This document shows positions 8,803 to 17,616 of a DNA stretch of 64,000 bases, piece after piece. The DNA comes from Phycisphaerales bacterium (GTDB lineage: Bacteria; Planctomycetota; Phycisphaerae; Phycisphaerales; UBA1924). Position numbers and translations under genes: made by a program. The DNA is taken from positions 235,041 to 299,040 of the forward strand of contig JAJDDF010000016.1 in the NCBI GenBank assembly GCA_029260455.1, written 5' to 3'. The notes beneath the pieces were generated by a model. The model searched no databases. It saw only the letters and a list, made by a program, of their open reading frames with translations, and was not told the origin of the DNA. Within the stretch, counting starts at the first letter, position 1; each line of letters starts with the position of its first letter.

Positions 8803-11088
8803 CTACTTCTTGTTGGGCGGACGCTTGGCTTCAAGGCGGGCGCGGAGTCGTTCTTCAAGTGAGGGTTTGCCGCCCGCGGTGTTGGTCACAGCCTTGCGAC
8901 CATCAGCGCCCGCGGGTCCATCAAGTTCGAGCGCGTTGACATGCGCCCGAATCCACCGACCTTCGACGATGCCGAGGGTCGAATTGGTTACGAAATACAG
9001 CGTCAATGCTGCGGGCGCGTTGTACATGAAGACCGGGAACATCACGACCATCATCACTTTCATGATTTTCTGGGTCGATTCCTGTTCGGGGGTCATGGTC
9101 GCGGTGGGCGGCGGCGTCAGGTATTTCTGATGCACAAAGAACACCACACCAAGGAGCAACGGCAAAATATTAATCGCAGTGATCGTGCCCATCAAGGGCA
9201 TATTGAAAGAGAAGGGCAGCGGAATGAAACTGTCGCCGCGCGAGAGGTCGGAGAAGAAGGGCCACCCGCCGAATTGTTGGAAGAGGCCATAAAACGCGGG
9301 CTCATGGCGCAGATCAAAGTTGGTGTAGAGGAGCGCATAGAGCGCGATCCAGATCGGGCTTTGCAGGAACATGGGCAGGCACCCGAAGAGGCCTTTATAT
9401 GAAACATTTTCCTCGCGCATGAGTTTGCGCACTTCAACGTGCAGTCGCTTGGGATCGTCTTTGTACTTCTCCTGCAACTTCTTTTGCTTGGGTGCGATGC
9501 GCTGCATCTGCTTACCAAAGCGCTGAATACCAATTTGTGATTTTTTGAAAATCGGATGAAGCGCGGCCCGCACACAAAGAACGAGCATGATAATCGAGAC
9601 CGCCCAGTCGCCGGTGAATGAATCAAAGAAGCGCAGGATTGCAGTCAAAATGTCAGTCAGCCACGCGAATGTGCAGAACGCGCAGAAGCCGCCCATGTTG
9701 TAGACAACGATCTTGTCGAGGCGCGCTGCAGTCGCCGCAGCATCAACACCTTCCTCCAGACGGCGTTCATCAATCGGTGCGGCATACAAGCCAACATCAA
9801 GTGATTGTGTTGCGCCCGCAGCAAGCGGGAAGATGGGAGACGTCAGGCGGTGGGCAACGCGATCACCATCGTAGTTCTTGTCGATGTCATCCCACAGCAC
9901 GGCTGCGCTGACACTCGCGCCAATGGACAGGTCGGGTGGGACCGCTGCGCCGACCGGGCTGATCGGATGCACCGCAGCCATGAAATAGCGATTGGTCTGC
10001 GCGACCCAGACGAGCGGGCCCGCATCGTCATATTTCGTTGAGGGCCATTCCTGCTTGGTTGCGCCATTCTTGACGTGCTTGAACATCGCATCGCGGCGAA
10101 CGAGTTTGCCATCTGCGTGGATTTCGCCCGGCTGCGATGCGCGGAAATATCCAAAGCGCTCGCGCTGCATCGGGATTCGATAGCCGCTGGTATCGCGCTG
10201 CAAATCAAGGGCGCCAAATTGCTCCCACGCCACACCAATCGACGAGCCTGAACGATTTTCGATTGATTGCTTCACCACAATCTCAAAGGTGCCCGGCACG
10301 AGGGTGACGGTACGATGCAGCACCGCGATAGTTGCGCCGGTGGCAAGTTCAACAATTTCCGCTTTCCACTGCGCGGTGGTTTGCGTTGCTGATTCAAGTT
10401 CCCACACGCGCCCGTATGACCCACCAAAGAGTTCGATGCGCTCGCCGTTGATGGTCGCTGCGGTCATGCCCATCGCGCTCATGCGGTAGGTGATGGTCGT
10501 GCCATCGACTGCGATGCCAGGCTGTTCTGCGATGTCCTGAATGACATAGTGATTGGTCGCCTCCGCCGGGTTGCGTTGCGCCTTGACGAGGTCGGGGGCG
10601 GTCAGGAAATGGTTGGTCGCGGTCACCTTGGACACGCCCGCGCCGTAAGGCGTCAATTCGATTTCAAGTTCAAAGCCAAGGGCCGGATCAAGACTGCCGA
10701 GCACGACCGGCGGCACATCGCCGGTCCACACGCGAGCCGCGAGTGTGTTTGGCACAACGGATGGCACGGGCGTGGGGGTTTGCGGGAGGGCCGGGTCGCC
10801 AGTTGCTTGATTGTCTGTTGCATCAGAATCAACCGCATCACCATTCGATGCATCTGCGATCGGGCGCTCGGGCGATGCGGCGACTTGTTCCGGCAATCCC
10901 TGCGCGGGAGTCGTTGATTCACTTTGTACTGTTGTGGGCGCAGCGAAAGGCGCAAGAACGGGCGCTGGCTGCGGCGGTGTACCGCTGCGCTTGGAGCTCA
11001 TGCCGACACCGATCACAAGACCGATCGCGCCAGCAATTGCAATCAGGGGGACGACAATGCGAAGGGCCTTGTTGGGTTCCGCGGGCAT
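8803..11088 (-). CDS. yidC: Membrane protein insertase YidC
   Basis: This 761-residue inner-membrane protein has the Gram-negative YidC layout: an N-terminal transmembrane segment near residues 10-30, a Pro/Ala/Thr-rich linker, a large periplasmic beta-supersandwich domain, and a C-terminal hydrophobic part with several membrane helices. The cytoplasmic coiled loop between the first core helices (I-G-I-Q-R-F-G-K-Q-M-Q-R-I-A-P) and the Y-K-G-L-F-G-C-L-P-M-F-L-Q-S-P-I-W segment are diagnostic. YidC inserts membrane proteins alone or with SecYEG. A basic tail, common in ribosome-binding YidCs, ends the protein. mnmE follows on the same strand. The linker is longer than in E. coli. Confidence 0.95.
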   Translation of the reverse strand: MPAEPNKALRIVVPLIAIAGAIGLVIGVGMSSKRSGTPPQPAPVLAPFAAPTTVQSESTTPAQGLPEQVAASPERPIADASNGDAVDSDATDNQATGDPALPQTPTPVPSVVPNTLAARVWTGDVPPVVLGSLDPALGFELEIELTPYGAGVSKVTATNHFLTAPDLVKAQRNPAEATNHYVIQDIAEQPGIAVDGTTITYRMSAMGMTAATINGERIELFGGSYGRVWELESATQTTAQWKAEIVELATGATIAVLHRTVTLVPGTFEIVVKQSIENRSGSSIGVAWEQFGALDLQRDTSGYRIPMQRERFGYFRASQPGEIHADGKLVRRDAMFKHVKNGATKQEWPSTKYDDAGPLVWVAQTNRYFMAAVHPISPVGAAVPPDLSIGASVSAAVLWDDIDKNYDGDRVAHRLTSPIFPLAAGATQSLDVGLYAAPIDERRLEEGVDAAATAARLDKIVVYNMGGFCAFCTFAWLTDILTAILRFFDSFTGDWAVSIIMLVLCVRAALHPIFKKSQIGIQRFGKQMQRIAPKQKKLQEKYKDDPKRLHVEVRKLMREENVSYKGLFGCLPMFLQSPIWIALYALLYTNFDLRHEPAFYGLFQQFGGWPFFSDLSRGDSFIPLPFSFNMPLMGTITAINILPLLLGVVFFVHQKYLTPPPTATMTPEQESTQKIMKVMMVVMFPVFMYNAPAALTLYFVTNSTLGIVEGRWIRAHVNALELDGPAGADGRKAVTNTAGGKPSLEERLRARLEAKRPPNKK

Positions 11089-11159
11089 ATGGTGTTTTTC
11101 GTCACTTCCTGATGAATGGTGCTTGCGATGGGTACACGTCGGCGTGCTGGGGGGTGAAA

Positions 11160-11954
11160 TCAGCGCCCTTCGTACAGGCGGTCAGCAAGCCAGTTGGACA
11201 GTTCGGGGATCCGCCGAATCTTCTCGGCGGGTTCATCAATATTGTATTCCACGCGGTGAAACTGCACACGATCTTCATACATGATCGCATAGGACGAGCG
11301 CGGGTCGTGATCGCGCGGCTGGCCCACCGCACCAACATTGATCACCGCTTTCTCTCCCTCGGTAAATCGATACATCTTGTCTTCGCCGACTTCATCAGGC
11401 GGATAAAAATCTGGTTCATCAGTGAAAACGCCCGGCACATGCGAATGGCCAACAACTGCGTAGCCATCGATCAGATCAAAAATGGAACGCATCTTGTCGA
11501 CCGCATGAATCGTGTCATCGGGGAAAATATATTCATTGACTGGCCTGCGTGGCGAGCCATGCACCGCGAGCACAGGCGTGCCATTGCCAAGTTTCGGATC
11601 AACAACGCGCACGCGCAGATGCCCGAGGAAGCGGTATCGCGCGGTCCGCTTTTCAACATCGGTTTCGTTATCAAGTTGAGCCCGTGTCCAATAGGAGCTG
11701 GATTCTGCTGCCGGGTTGAAGTTCGTCGGTTCATAGAGCACGGCGTAGTCGTGATTGCCAAGCAAGGTCCACTGACAGTTCTCAGAGATCAAATCAACAC
11801 ACTCGAGTGGATCGGGTCCATAGCCCACAACATCGCCGAGGCAGACGATGCGATCGACGCCGCGGCTCTCGATATCTGCAAGAACAGCGCGCAATGCAGT
11901 TGCGTTGCCATGCATATCGCTGATCAGTGCCGTTCCAGCCATCAGGACAATCAC
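11160..11954 (-). CDS. Calcineurin-like metallophosphoesterase
   Basis: The protein of about 260 residues carries the metallophosphoesterase metal-binding series in order: I-S-D-M-H-G-N, L-G-D-V-V-G-Y-G, G-N-H-D, a His in the A-V-H-G-S-P block and V-G-H-S-H. This fits the YfcE/ApaH-like group that hydrolyses phosphodiesters or nucleotides. The substrate cannot be read from sequence. Two starts are possible: GTG at 11954, only two bases from an AGGAG, or ATG at 11942, fourteen bases from it. I give the longer form. Its 5' leader contains the hairpins at 11987-12079. yidC follows 71 bp downstream. Confidence 0.88.
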   Translation of the reverse strand: MIVLMAGTALISDMHGNATALRAVLADIESRGVDRIVCLGDVVGYGPDPLECVDLISENCQWTLLGNHDYAVLYEPTNFNPAAESSSYWTRAQLDNETDVEKRTARYRFLGHLRVRVVDPKLGNGTPVLAVHGSPRRPVNEYIFPDDTIHAVDKMRSIFDLIDGYAVVGHSHVPGVFTDEPDFYPPDEVGEDKMYRFTEGEKAVINVGAVGQPRDHDPRSSYAIMYEDRVQFHRVEYNIDEPAEKIRRIPELSNWLADRLYEGR

Positions 11955-11986
11955 ATCTCCTGTGCGAAAAATTCAGCCGCCCACGC

Positions 11987-12079
11987 GAGCCCCCCGAAGG
12001 GGCGACTCGAACCGCGCAGGCTAGCACCCTCTCATTCCGCCTGCCAGCCGAGCGATTGCAAATCGGAGGGTCGAACCCT
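11987..12079. other. Cluster of hairpins between the metallophosphoesterase gene and clpP1
   Basis: Four stems lie in a row. Positions 11987-12008 form a GC-rich stem that has a UUCG loop when read on the minus strand. GGCTAGCA (12019-12026) faces TGCCAGCC (12042-12049), which gives eight pairs including a G.U on the minus strand only. CGATT/AATCG (12053-12065) and AGGGT/ACCCT (12067-12079) are perfect five-pair stems. Both asymmetric features favour a minus-strand RNA, which would be the leader of the metallophosphoesterase gene. The whole gap 11955-12249 has no convincing gene. Parts look tRNA-like but do not fold as a tRNA. Confidence 0.35.
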
Positions 12080-12249
12080 GAGGGGCACATTTGTTGCCGG
12101 CCATCGTTTGCCAAACTGCCAAGGCCCCCTATTATCCGCCCCGGCCTGAAGCGAGGGCGAAACTTCGCCGATGTGCTGGGACATGGACGATACGGGCTTG
12201 ACCGGTCCAGAATCAGACTCGGACTCAGGGCCCCGGGGGAGTACCCAAG

Positions 12250-12834
12250 ATGAGCATTCAGTATCAGCGCACCCGCGAGATGACCATTGACGAGCTGTTG
12301 CTCGAAAATCGCGTCGTCTTTCTCTTTTCTGACATCAATCACATGAGCGCGGGACGCGTGATCATGCAGATGCTCTATCTGGAAAGCCAGAAGAAGGGGC
12401 AGGACATCAATTTCTATATCAACAGCCCCGGCGGGGTCGTTGATGACACACTTGCGATTTACGACACCATGCAGTTCCTGTCATCAAAAGTGGCAACCTA
12501 TTGCATCGGGCGCGCTTATTCCGGTGCCGCCCTGCTGCTCGCCGCAGGCGAGGCGAGTAAGCGATTCATCCTGCCCAACGCAAAGGTCATGATTCATCAG
12601 CCTTCCGGCGGCATGACCGGGCAATCCGCAGATATTCAGATTCAAGCCCAGCAGATCATTCGAGATAAGCAGCGCTTGAACGAAATTCTCGCGCAACACT
12701 CCGGGCAATCGGTTGATCGTGTGAAAGCGGACGCAGAGCGCGACAAATATTTCGATGCCAAGGAAGCCGCTGCATATGGACTTGTTGATGAAGTGATTTC
12801 ATTCCCGAAACCAGATGCTGCCAAGTCCGCCTGA
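12250..12834 (+). CDS. clpP1: ClpP-family protease subunit 1
   Basis: The 194-residue protein is a Clp protease proteolytic subunit. It has the [11 protein letters not shown] segment, the catalytic His in M-I-H-Q-P-S-G-G and the conserved E-R-D-x-x-x-x-A-K-E-A-x-x-Y-G-L-V-D tail containing the catalytic Asp. The nucleophile region reads G-R-A-Y-S-G-A-A instead of the usual G-Q-A-A-S-M-G-A. The Ser is kept, but the residues after it, which build the oxyanion hole, are changed. It lies 44 bp upstream of a second, canonical clpP, and the two probably form a mixed complex. Confidence 0.93.
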   Translation: MSIQYQRTREMTIDELLLENRVVFLFSDINHMSAGRVIMQMLYLESQKKGQDINFYINSPGGVVDDTLAIYDTMQFLSSKVATYCIGRAYSGAALLLAAGEASKRFILPNAKVMIHQPSGGMTGQSADIQIQAQQIIRDKQRLNEILAQHSGQSVDRVKADAERDKYFDAKEAAAYGLVDEVISFPKPDAAKSA

Positions 12835-12878
12835 GTTTTTGCCTGTAAACAACACCGATTCTTCGCACGGAGACGCGT

Positions 12879-13580
12879 ATGACTCGTCACACAATGCCAA
12901 ACTTTGCTCGCCCGATGGTCACTGGACGCGCTGCGTCACCGCTAAGCGTTTCGCATCACCCAGGTGATGCGCCGACTGATCAACTCGTGCCGATCGTCAT
13001 TGAATCAACAGGGCGGGGCGAACGCGCCTATGACATCTATTCCCGCCTGCTCAAAGACCGCATCATCTTTCTCGGCGGCCCCGTGATGGATGACATCGCC
13101 AATCTGGTGGTGGCGCAGTTGCTGTTCCTCGCCAATGAGGATGCCAAGAGTGACATTCACTTTTACATCAATTCGCCGGGCGGCTCGATCACTTCGGGCC
13201 TGTCGATGCTTGACACCATGAACTTTATTGCACCCGATGTGTGTACCTACATCGTCGGGCAGGCGGCCTCGATGGGCTCGGTGCTTGCCGCTGCGGGCAC
13301 CAAAGGCAAACGCTATGCACTGGCCAACAGCCGCAACCTGATGCACCAGCCGCTCATCTCGGGCGTCATGGAAGGCCAGGCAACCGACCTTGAAATTGAA
13401 GCCCGTGAGATTCTTCGCCTGCGCGATCGCCTGTATCGCATCTATGCTGATGCCACCGGCAAGCCCGCAGACGAAATTGAAAAAACCTGCGATCGCAATA
13501 CCTGGCTCGATGACACAGAAATGTTATCGTACGGCCTGATCGATCAGGTGCTGACCAAGATGCCCGCTTCGGGTGCTTGA
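12879..13580 (+). CDS. clpP: ATP-dependent Clp protease proteolytic subunit ClpP2
   Basis: This 233-residue protein has a complete ClpP catalytic set: the Ser in G-Q-A-A-S-M-G-S, the His in L-M-H-Q-P and the Asp in C-D-R-N-T-W-L-D. It also has the [15 protein letters not shown] opening and the [13 protein letters not shown] handle region. An extra 35-40 residue leader precedes the ClpP fold and may include a propeptide. The start at 12879 lacks a strong ribosome-binding site, and a later start near the [12 protein letters not shown] segment is possible. It is co-oriented with clpP1. ClpS is encoded at 305-661. No clpX or clpA is in the window. Confidence 0.96.
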   Translation: MTRHTMPNFARPMVTGRAASPLSVSHHPGDAPTDQLVPIVIESTGRGERAYDIYSRLLKDRIIFLGGPVMDDIANLVVAQLLFLANEDAKSDIHFYINSPGGSITSGLSMLDTMNFIAPDVCTYIVGQAASMGSVLAAAGTKGKRYALANSRNLMHQPLISGVMEGQATDLEIEAREILRLRDRLYRIYADATGKPADEIEKTCDRNTWLDDTEMLSYGLIDQVLTKMPASGA

Positions 13581-13628
13581 GCGCGGCAATTACGCCCGAT
13601 GCTGATCCATTGCCTACACTCGCGCATC

Positions 13629-14303
13629 ATGCGTGTCGTGTGCACTCTTGGTCTCGTGTTCCTCGTGCTGCTTCCTGTGGGCGGGTGCTCGCGCAAAGTG
13701 GGCGGCTTCAAGAACAAACAACAGGAACTGGAATACCGCATTGATGAACTCGAAGCGGCAAACCGCCGCCTTGATGCAGAGCGCGGCGAACTGGCTGCCA
13801 AAGTCGGCGAACTAACCTTTGCCCTTGATGCGGCAACCGGCACATCGAGTGGCGCTGTCGTGGCGGCCCTGCCCCGGTGCGCGGGCATCACATTCGACCG
13901 CCTGACCGCATTGGTCGATCGCGATGATCAACTCGGCATTGAGGGGGTCGATGCGTATATCCGCCCGGTGGATGGCCGTCGCCGGTTCGTTCAGGTCGCG
14001 GGAACGATGCGGGTGCAGTTGCTACTGCACTCCCCCGTTTCGGGTACCAGTGAAGTCTCTGGTTCGACATCCGAATCTGTCCCTCCCCGGGTGCTTGCTG
14101 AGGTGACACTCGATCCCTATGGGCTGCGAGAGGCCTTTCGCTCGGGGCTCACCGGGACGCACTATGCCGTGAGATTGGGCCTTACCCCGGCTCTGGGCGG
14201 CTCAGGGGAGCCCGAGGGCATTCTTGAGCTGGTAGCCCAGTTTGATGATGCGGTTACAGGATTGCGGCATCTGGCCACCAAAAGGCTTGATTTTGGACCC
14301 TGA
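13629..14303 (+). CDS. Putative coiled-coil lipoprotein
   Basis: The 224-residue product begins with a lipoprotein signal ending P-V-G-G-C at about residue 21, so it is probably lipidated and exported. A short coiled coil with heptad-like E/L/R/A spacing (about residues 30-60) follows, then a mainly beta C-terminal domain I do not recognise. TACACT at 13615-13620 ends eight bases before the ATG at 13629 and no ribosome-binding site is present, so this ATG is preferred over one ten codons upstream. The gene follows clpP2 by 48 bp and is on the same strand. Confidence 0.7.
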   Translation: MRVVCTLGLVFLVLLPVGGCSRKVGGFKNKQQELEYRIDELEAANRRLDAERGELAAKVGELTFALDAATGTSSGAVVAALPRCAGITFDRLTALVDRDDQLGIEGVDAYIRPVDGRRRFVQVAGTMRVQLLLHSPVSGTSEVSGSTSESVPPRVLAEVTLDPYGLREAFRSGLTGTHYAVRLGLTPALGGSGEPEGILELVAQFDDAVTGLRHLATKRLDFGP

Positions 14304-14428
14304 GAGGCATTTCTTGGGAAAAGGCAATTATTTTCTTTGTTTGTACCGAACAAGTTTCCTGGACCGTCGTATCATGGGCTACCCACGAAGTGACTCTCTG
14401 TGCGAAAAAAGACCGATGTGTTTGTCGA

Positions 14429-14464
14429 ACAGCCCCGGCCTCTCCCCGGGGCTGTACGCTTTTT
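14429..14464 (+). terminator. Strong rho-independent terminator
   Basis: ACAGCCCCGG (14429-14438) pairs perfectly with CCGGGGCTGT (14446-14455) across a seven-base loop, followed by ACGCTTTTT. It ends the transcript of the lipoprotein gene 126 bp upstream. Its final T is the first base of the TAGAAT hexamer proposed as the -10 box of the next gene. Confidence 0.88.
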
Positions 14465-14476
14465 AGAATGAACGTG

Positions 14477-14710
14477 ATGCCTCCAACAAAAGTTCGATCT
14501 ACCAAGATTCTCGCGACCGCCCTCGGACTGCTTGTGATCGGGTGTCTCATTGGCATGCAGGGGTGCGCCAGACCCTTGTTTCCCCGAGGAGAAGCGAGGA
14601 CACAGTTCGACCGGTACGACCTGGCGCGCAACGCACATCAGCCAAGCTATATCGAAGATGAGTTCGGAAGGCGCACACCGAATCTCAAGGGTCGACTCGC
14701 GCCAAAGTAG
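14477..14710 (+). CDS. Small putative lipoprotein
   Basis: A 77-residue protein with a hydrophobic N-terminal segment (about residues 11-28) containing L-V-I-G-C and, further on, M-Q-G-C, either of which could be a lipobox. The remainder is short, polar and basic, with no recognised domain. TAGAAT at 14464-14469 ends seven bases before the ATG at 14477, favouring this start over the ATG at 14468, which would overlap the hexamer. It stands alone after a terminator and 140 bp before the PGRP-like gene. The length and isolation make this a moderate call. Confidence 0.55.
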   Translation: MPPTKVRSTKILATALGLLVIGCLIGMQGCARPLFPRGEARTQFDRYDLARNAHQPSYIEDEFGRRTPNLKGRLAPK

Positions 14711-14850
14711 TCGAGGTCCGGTAAAGTATGGGCGTTGATGCGTGAAGCTCAGGATGAGCGCCGCGCACCAATTCACAAGCGAATAGTGCTTGTGATCCGA
14801 TGACAGGCAAAGCGGCGCGTGACTGCGCTTCATGGACGATCTGCCCCGCC

Positions 14851-15513
14851 ATGTCACAATCAAGCACACCAGGACTCACAACCCGACGACTGACTCGCCC
14901 GCAGGCCGTGTGGATCACACTTATTGCGTCAATGACTGTTGTCGCGGCGGCGCTCTCATTCGTCACGGGCCCTGCTGGCGTCGGTGGTAAGACACTCCCC
15001 GGTGCATTTGAAATTGCCCCCACGCAGGCCTCTGGGATTCGCGCCATCCTCGACGCGGTTTCGATTGAGCCGGACCGGTGGGATGGCATTGTGATCCATC
15101 ATTCAGGGTCCACGCAGGGCAGCGGCGCCTCGATTGCCCGCACACACGAGGCACAGGGGATTCGCGGGCTTGGGTACCACATGGTCATCGGCAATGGGCA
15201 CGGGGCCCCCAACGGCGAGGTGTACGTGGGGTATCGGTGGCAACAGCAACTGCCTGGGGCGCATCTGGCTGGCCCTATGCCGCAGGATGCCAAAAATCGA
15301 AAGATTGGCATTTGTCTTATTGGCGATGGTGACACCAAGCCCTTCACCGACCGGCAAATGCAGGCGGTGGTGCAACTTATCCGTGAACTGCAGCAGGAAC
15401 TGGGCATTCCCGCAGAGCGTGTGACACTCCACCGCGATCTGGCAGATTCGACGGCCTCGCCAGGCCGACTCTTCCCGGTGGCGCGATTCCGCAACAGCCT
15501 TTCGACCCGGTAA
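14851..15513 (+). CDS. PGRP/amidase_2-like membrane-anchored peptidoglycan protein, zinc Cys replaced by Ser
   Basis: The 220-residue protein has one N-terminal membrane segment (about 19-40), then an amidase_2/PGRP-like domain. Visible landmarks are I-V-I-H-H-S (His83), G-L-G-Y-H-M-V-I-G (Tyr109), G-I-C-L-I-G-D-G-D and V-T-L-H-R-D-L (His194). In zinc-dependent members the third ligand is Cys (or Asp) just before P-G. Here it is Ser203 in A-S-P-G, as in animal PGRPs that bind peptidoglycan without cutting it. The protein is therefore either a peptidoglycan-binding protein or an amidase with an altered metal site. The frame is open to an ATG at 14800, and I prefer 14851 because it places the membrane segment near the N-terminus. 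Confidence 0.82.
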   Translation: MSQSSTPGLTTRRLTRPQAVWITLIASMTVVAAALSFVTGPAGVGGKTLPGAFEIAPTQASGIRAILDAVSIEPDRWDGIVIHHSGSTQGSGASIARTHEAQGIRGLGYHMVIGNGHGAPNGEVYVGYRWQQQLPGAHLAGPMPQDAKNRKIGICLIGDGDTKPFTDRQMQAVVQLIRELQQELGIPAERVTLHRDLADSTASPGRLFPVARFRNSLSTR

Positions 15514-15692
15514 ACTTCATTTTCTGGAACTTCCGAGTCTGGTGCGGCCCTGACATTGAACAATGTGTCGAACCCGCCGATACTGCGGGGCTTCCAGCGC
15601 CGAAGTGACCTTTGGTGTGATGGACTGGTGTGTGCACGCCCGTCCTGAAGTTTGTGCCAAGACCACCCAAGTAAGCCAAGTGATCCCTCCCC

Positions 15693-16589
15693 TTGAACCA
15701 CTTCGAATCTGCCAAGCCTGGAACCACGCTCGCTGGCTTTGATGTTCTTGCCAAGGTCGGGGAGGGTGCGGCCTCATTTGTCTATGTGGTCATGGACCCC
15801 AAGACCAAACAGATCAAAGCCCTCAAGCACGTCATCAAGAACACCAAGAAGGATCAGCGCTTTCTCGATCAGGCTGAAAGCGAATACGACATCGCGCAAA
15901 AGGTCAAGAGTCCGCACATTCGCAGCATTGACCGCATTATCAAAACGCGCGAGAAGCTCATCAGCGTGCGCGAACTTTTTCTTGTCATGGAATATGTCGA
16001 TGGCGTATCGCTTGAGCGCCTGCTGCCCGACACCGTTGAACAGGCGATTCAGTTTTTCCTGCAAACCGCAGAAGGCCTCGGGCACATGCACCGGTGCGGC
16101 ATCGTCCACGCGGACATGAAACCAAGCAACATCATTCGCATGTCTGATGGCACTGTGAAAATCATCGACCTCGGACAGGCGTGCGCGATTGGCACGAAAA
16201 AGGAACGCATTCAGGGCACGCCGGATTACATCGCCCCGGAGCAGGTGCATCGGCGCGAGATCACGCCTGCGACCGATGTCTACAACCTTGGCGCGACGAT
16301 GTACTGGGTGCTGACCAAAGCGTATATCCCCACGGCGATGTCGACGAAGAGTGATTCACTTGTCGAGGGTCTTGATGGCGCGCAGATCGAACGGCCCAAG
16401 CCAGCGCACGAGATTAATGGCGAGGTGCCGCCCAGCTTGTCGGAATTGATCGATGATTGCGTGCGCGTTGAGGCGGAGGATCGCCCGGCGAGCATGGATA
16501 TCGTGATGGAGCGTCTTGGGCGCGTGCTGCGAGAGATGCGGGATGGTGCAGAAGCATCCGGCGGATCCAAGACCAAGAAAAAGACGTAG
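15693..16589 (+). CDS. Cytoplasmic Ser/Thr protein kinase
   Basis: A 298-residue stand-alone kinase domain without membrane segments. It has the glycine loop G-E-G-A-A-S-F-V (about 23-30), the ATP-anchoring Lys in K-A-L-K (Lys45), the catalytic loop H-A-D-M-K-P-S-N (Asp141, Lys143, Asn146), the metal site as D-L-G (Asp159) instead of D-F-G, and I-A-P-E-Q after the activation segment. The tail is Lys-rich. Replacement of HRD Arg by Ala suggests activity that does not depend on activation-loop phosphorylation. The only start in frame is TTG at 15693. The next gene begins 12 bp later and is probably co-transcribed. Confidence 0.88.
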   Translation: MNHFESAKPGTTLAGFDVLAKVGEGAASFVYVVMDPKTKQIKALKHVIKNTKKDQRFLDQAESEYDIAQKVKSPHIRSIDRIIKTREKLISVRELFLVMEYVDGVSLERLLPDTVEQAIQFFLQTAEGLGHMHRCGIVHADMKPSNIIRMSDGTVKIIDLGQACAIGTKKERIQGTPDYIAPEQVHRREITPATDVYNLGATMYWVLTKAYIPTAMSTKSDSLVEGLDGAQIERPKPAHEINGEVPPSLSELIDDCVRVEAEDRPASMDIVMERLGRVLREMRDGAEASGGSKTKKKT

Positions 16590-16601
16590 AACCAAGTGTT
16601 C

Positions 16602-17594
16602 ATGAAACGCAACGCCGCGACAGATCGGCGGACTCCCCCCCGCTGCCCGCGGTGCGGCTATGACGTGTCGGGCGAGAGTGATCGGTGGACAACGCAGTGC
16701 CCATTGACCGGCGTGTGCCCGGAGTGCGGGTTGACGTTTGAGTGGCGGTACTTGCTGAACCCGGCGCTGGCGGCGCCGGCGTGGCTCTTTGATACGAACA
16801 CTTCGCGGTTCTGGGGGCCGTTGGCGCAGACCTTGGTGCGCTCGCTTTGGCCACCGAAGATTGCAACAGCGCTGCGGATTGAGCAAGAATTCAGTTTGCA
16901 GCGGAGTCTGGTGTTGTTTGCAGTGTGCGCGTTGGCGATGCATGCGACGGCGATGGCGTGCGGGACTGTGCTTGCGGTGCGGGAAGAGCATTCATGGGGA
17001 CCATCGGGTTCGTACAGCTTCGTCGAGTCTGTTGCGAGTGTGGATCTTGATGACCTCCGCATGCCCCAAGGCGCACTGGTGCGGCACATGATCTGGCCAT
17101 ACAGCCACATCTTCGATTGGGATGTGTATTACACACTGCCAACGCCCGCCTTTGGAATGCTGTCGGGAGTCTGGCTTGTGTCGATGCCGATCGCGTTCCT
17201 TCCCCTCACGACATCGTTGCGATTTGCGCGGGTCCGACCTGTTCACATCGTGCGACTGGCGGCGTATTGCGCACCATCACTTGCGCTGCTGATGGTCACC
17301 ACCATGGTCTATCTTTCGATTGGCAGTGATGCGCATTACTACATGTTCCGAACGTGGGTTCCTTGGTGGAACGGGGCACCTTTCACGATGGTGTGGGCAG
17401 GATTGACCGCAGGGCTCTTCTGGTTCTGGTGGCGCTGGGGGATCGGGCGGTATATGCGTATGCGCCATGCGGGGGGCGTAACACTCGCGGTGCTGAGCAT
17501 GGCATTCCTTGGTGCGATGATGATCATCCTTTTCACGAACAGTGATTTGATCGATGAGATGGCCCAGATTGTCGAGTTCTTCGTCAAATGGTAG
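16602..17594 (+). CDS. Zinc-ribbon membrane protein, hypothetical
   Basis: This 330-residue protein opens with a short basic stretch and a zinc-ribbon-like knuckle pair, C-P-R-C-G-Y-D-V and C-P-E-C-G-L-x-F-E-W, within the first 50 residues. At least four hydrophobic segments follow (roughly around 105-125, 180-205, 215-245 and 290-320), so the rest is in the membrane. No enzymatic motif is visible. ATG at 16602 is chosen; a GTG lies six bases upstream. It follows the kinase gene by 12 bp, suggesting a shared transcript and perhaps a signalling link. Proteins of this build recur in planctomycetes, from general knowledge, but no function is known to me. Confidence 0.7.
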   Translation: MKRNAATDRRTPPRCPRCGYDVSGESDRWTTQCPLTGVCPECGLTFEWRYLLNPALAAPAWLFDTNTSRFWGPLAQTLVRSLWPPKIATALRIEQEFSLQRSLVLFAVCALAMHATAMACGTVLAVREEHSWGPSGSYSFVESVASVDLDDLRMPQGALVRHMIWPYSHIFDWDVYYTLPTPAFGMLSGVWLVSMPIAFLPLTTSLRFARVRPVHIVRLAAYCAPSLALLMVTTMVYLSIGSDAHYYMFRTWVPWWNGAPFTMVWAGLTAGLFWFWWRWGIGRYMRMRHAGGVTLAVLSMAFLGAMMIILFTNSDLIDEMAQIVEFFVKW

Positions 17595-17616
17595 CGCTCT
17601 TCCTACAATCCCTTTC

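Noticed and set aside
12000..12090. tRNA-like stretch with a TTGCAAA anticodon-type loop and TTCGA-type loops
   Set aside because: The anticodon stem has only three pairs, the T arm lacks a five-pair stem with G53-C61 in place, and no acceptor stem or CCA-compatible end can be paired on either strand.
10743..12149. Long plus-strand open frame (468 codons) antisense to yidC and the metallophosphoesterase gene
   Set aside because: Translation is Cys/His/Arg-rich without a fold, and both minus-strand genes are clearly real.
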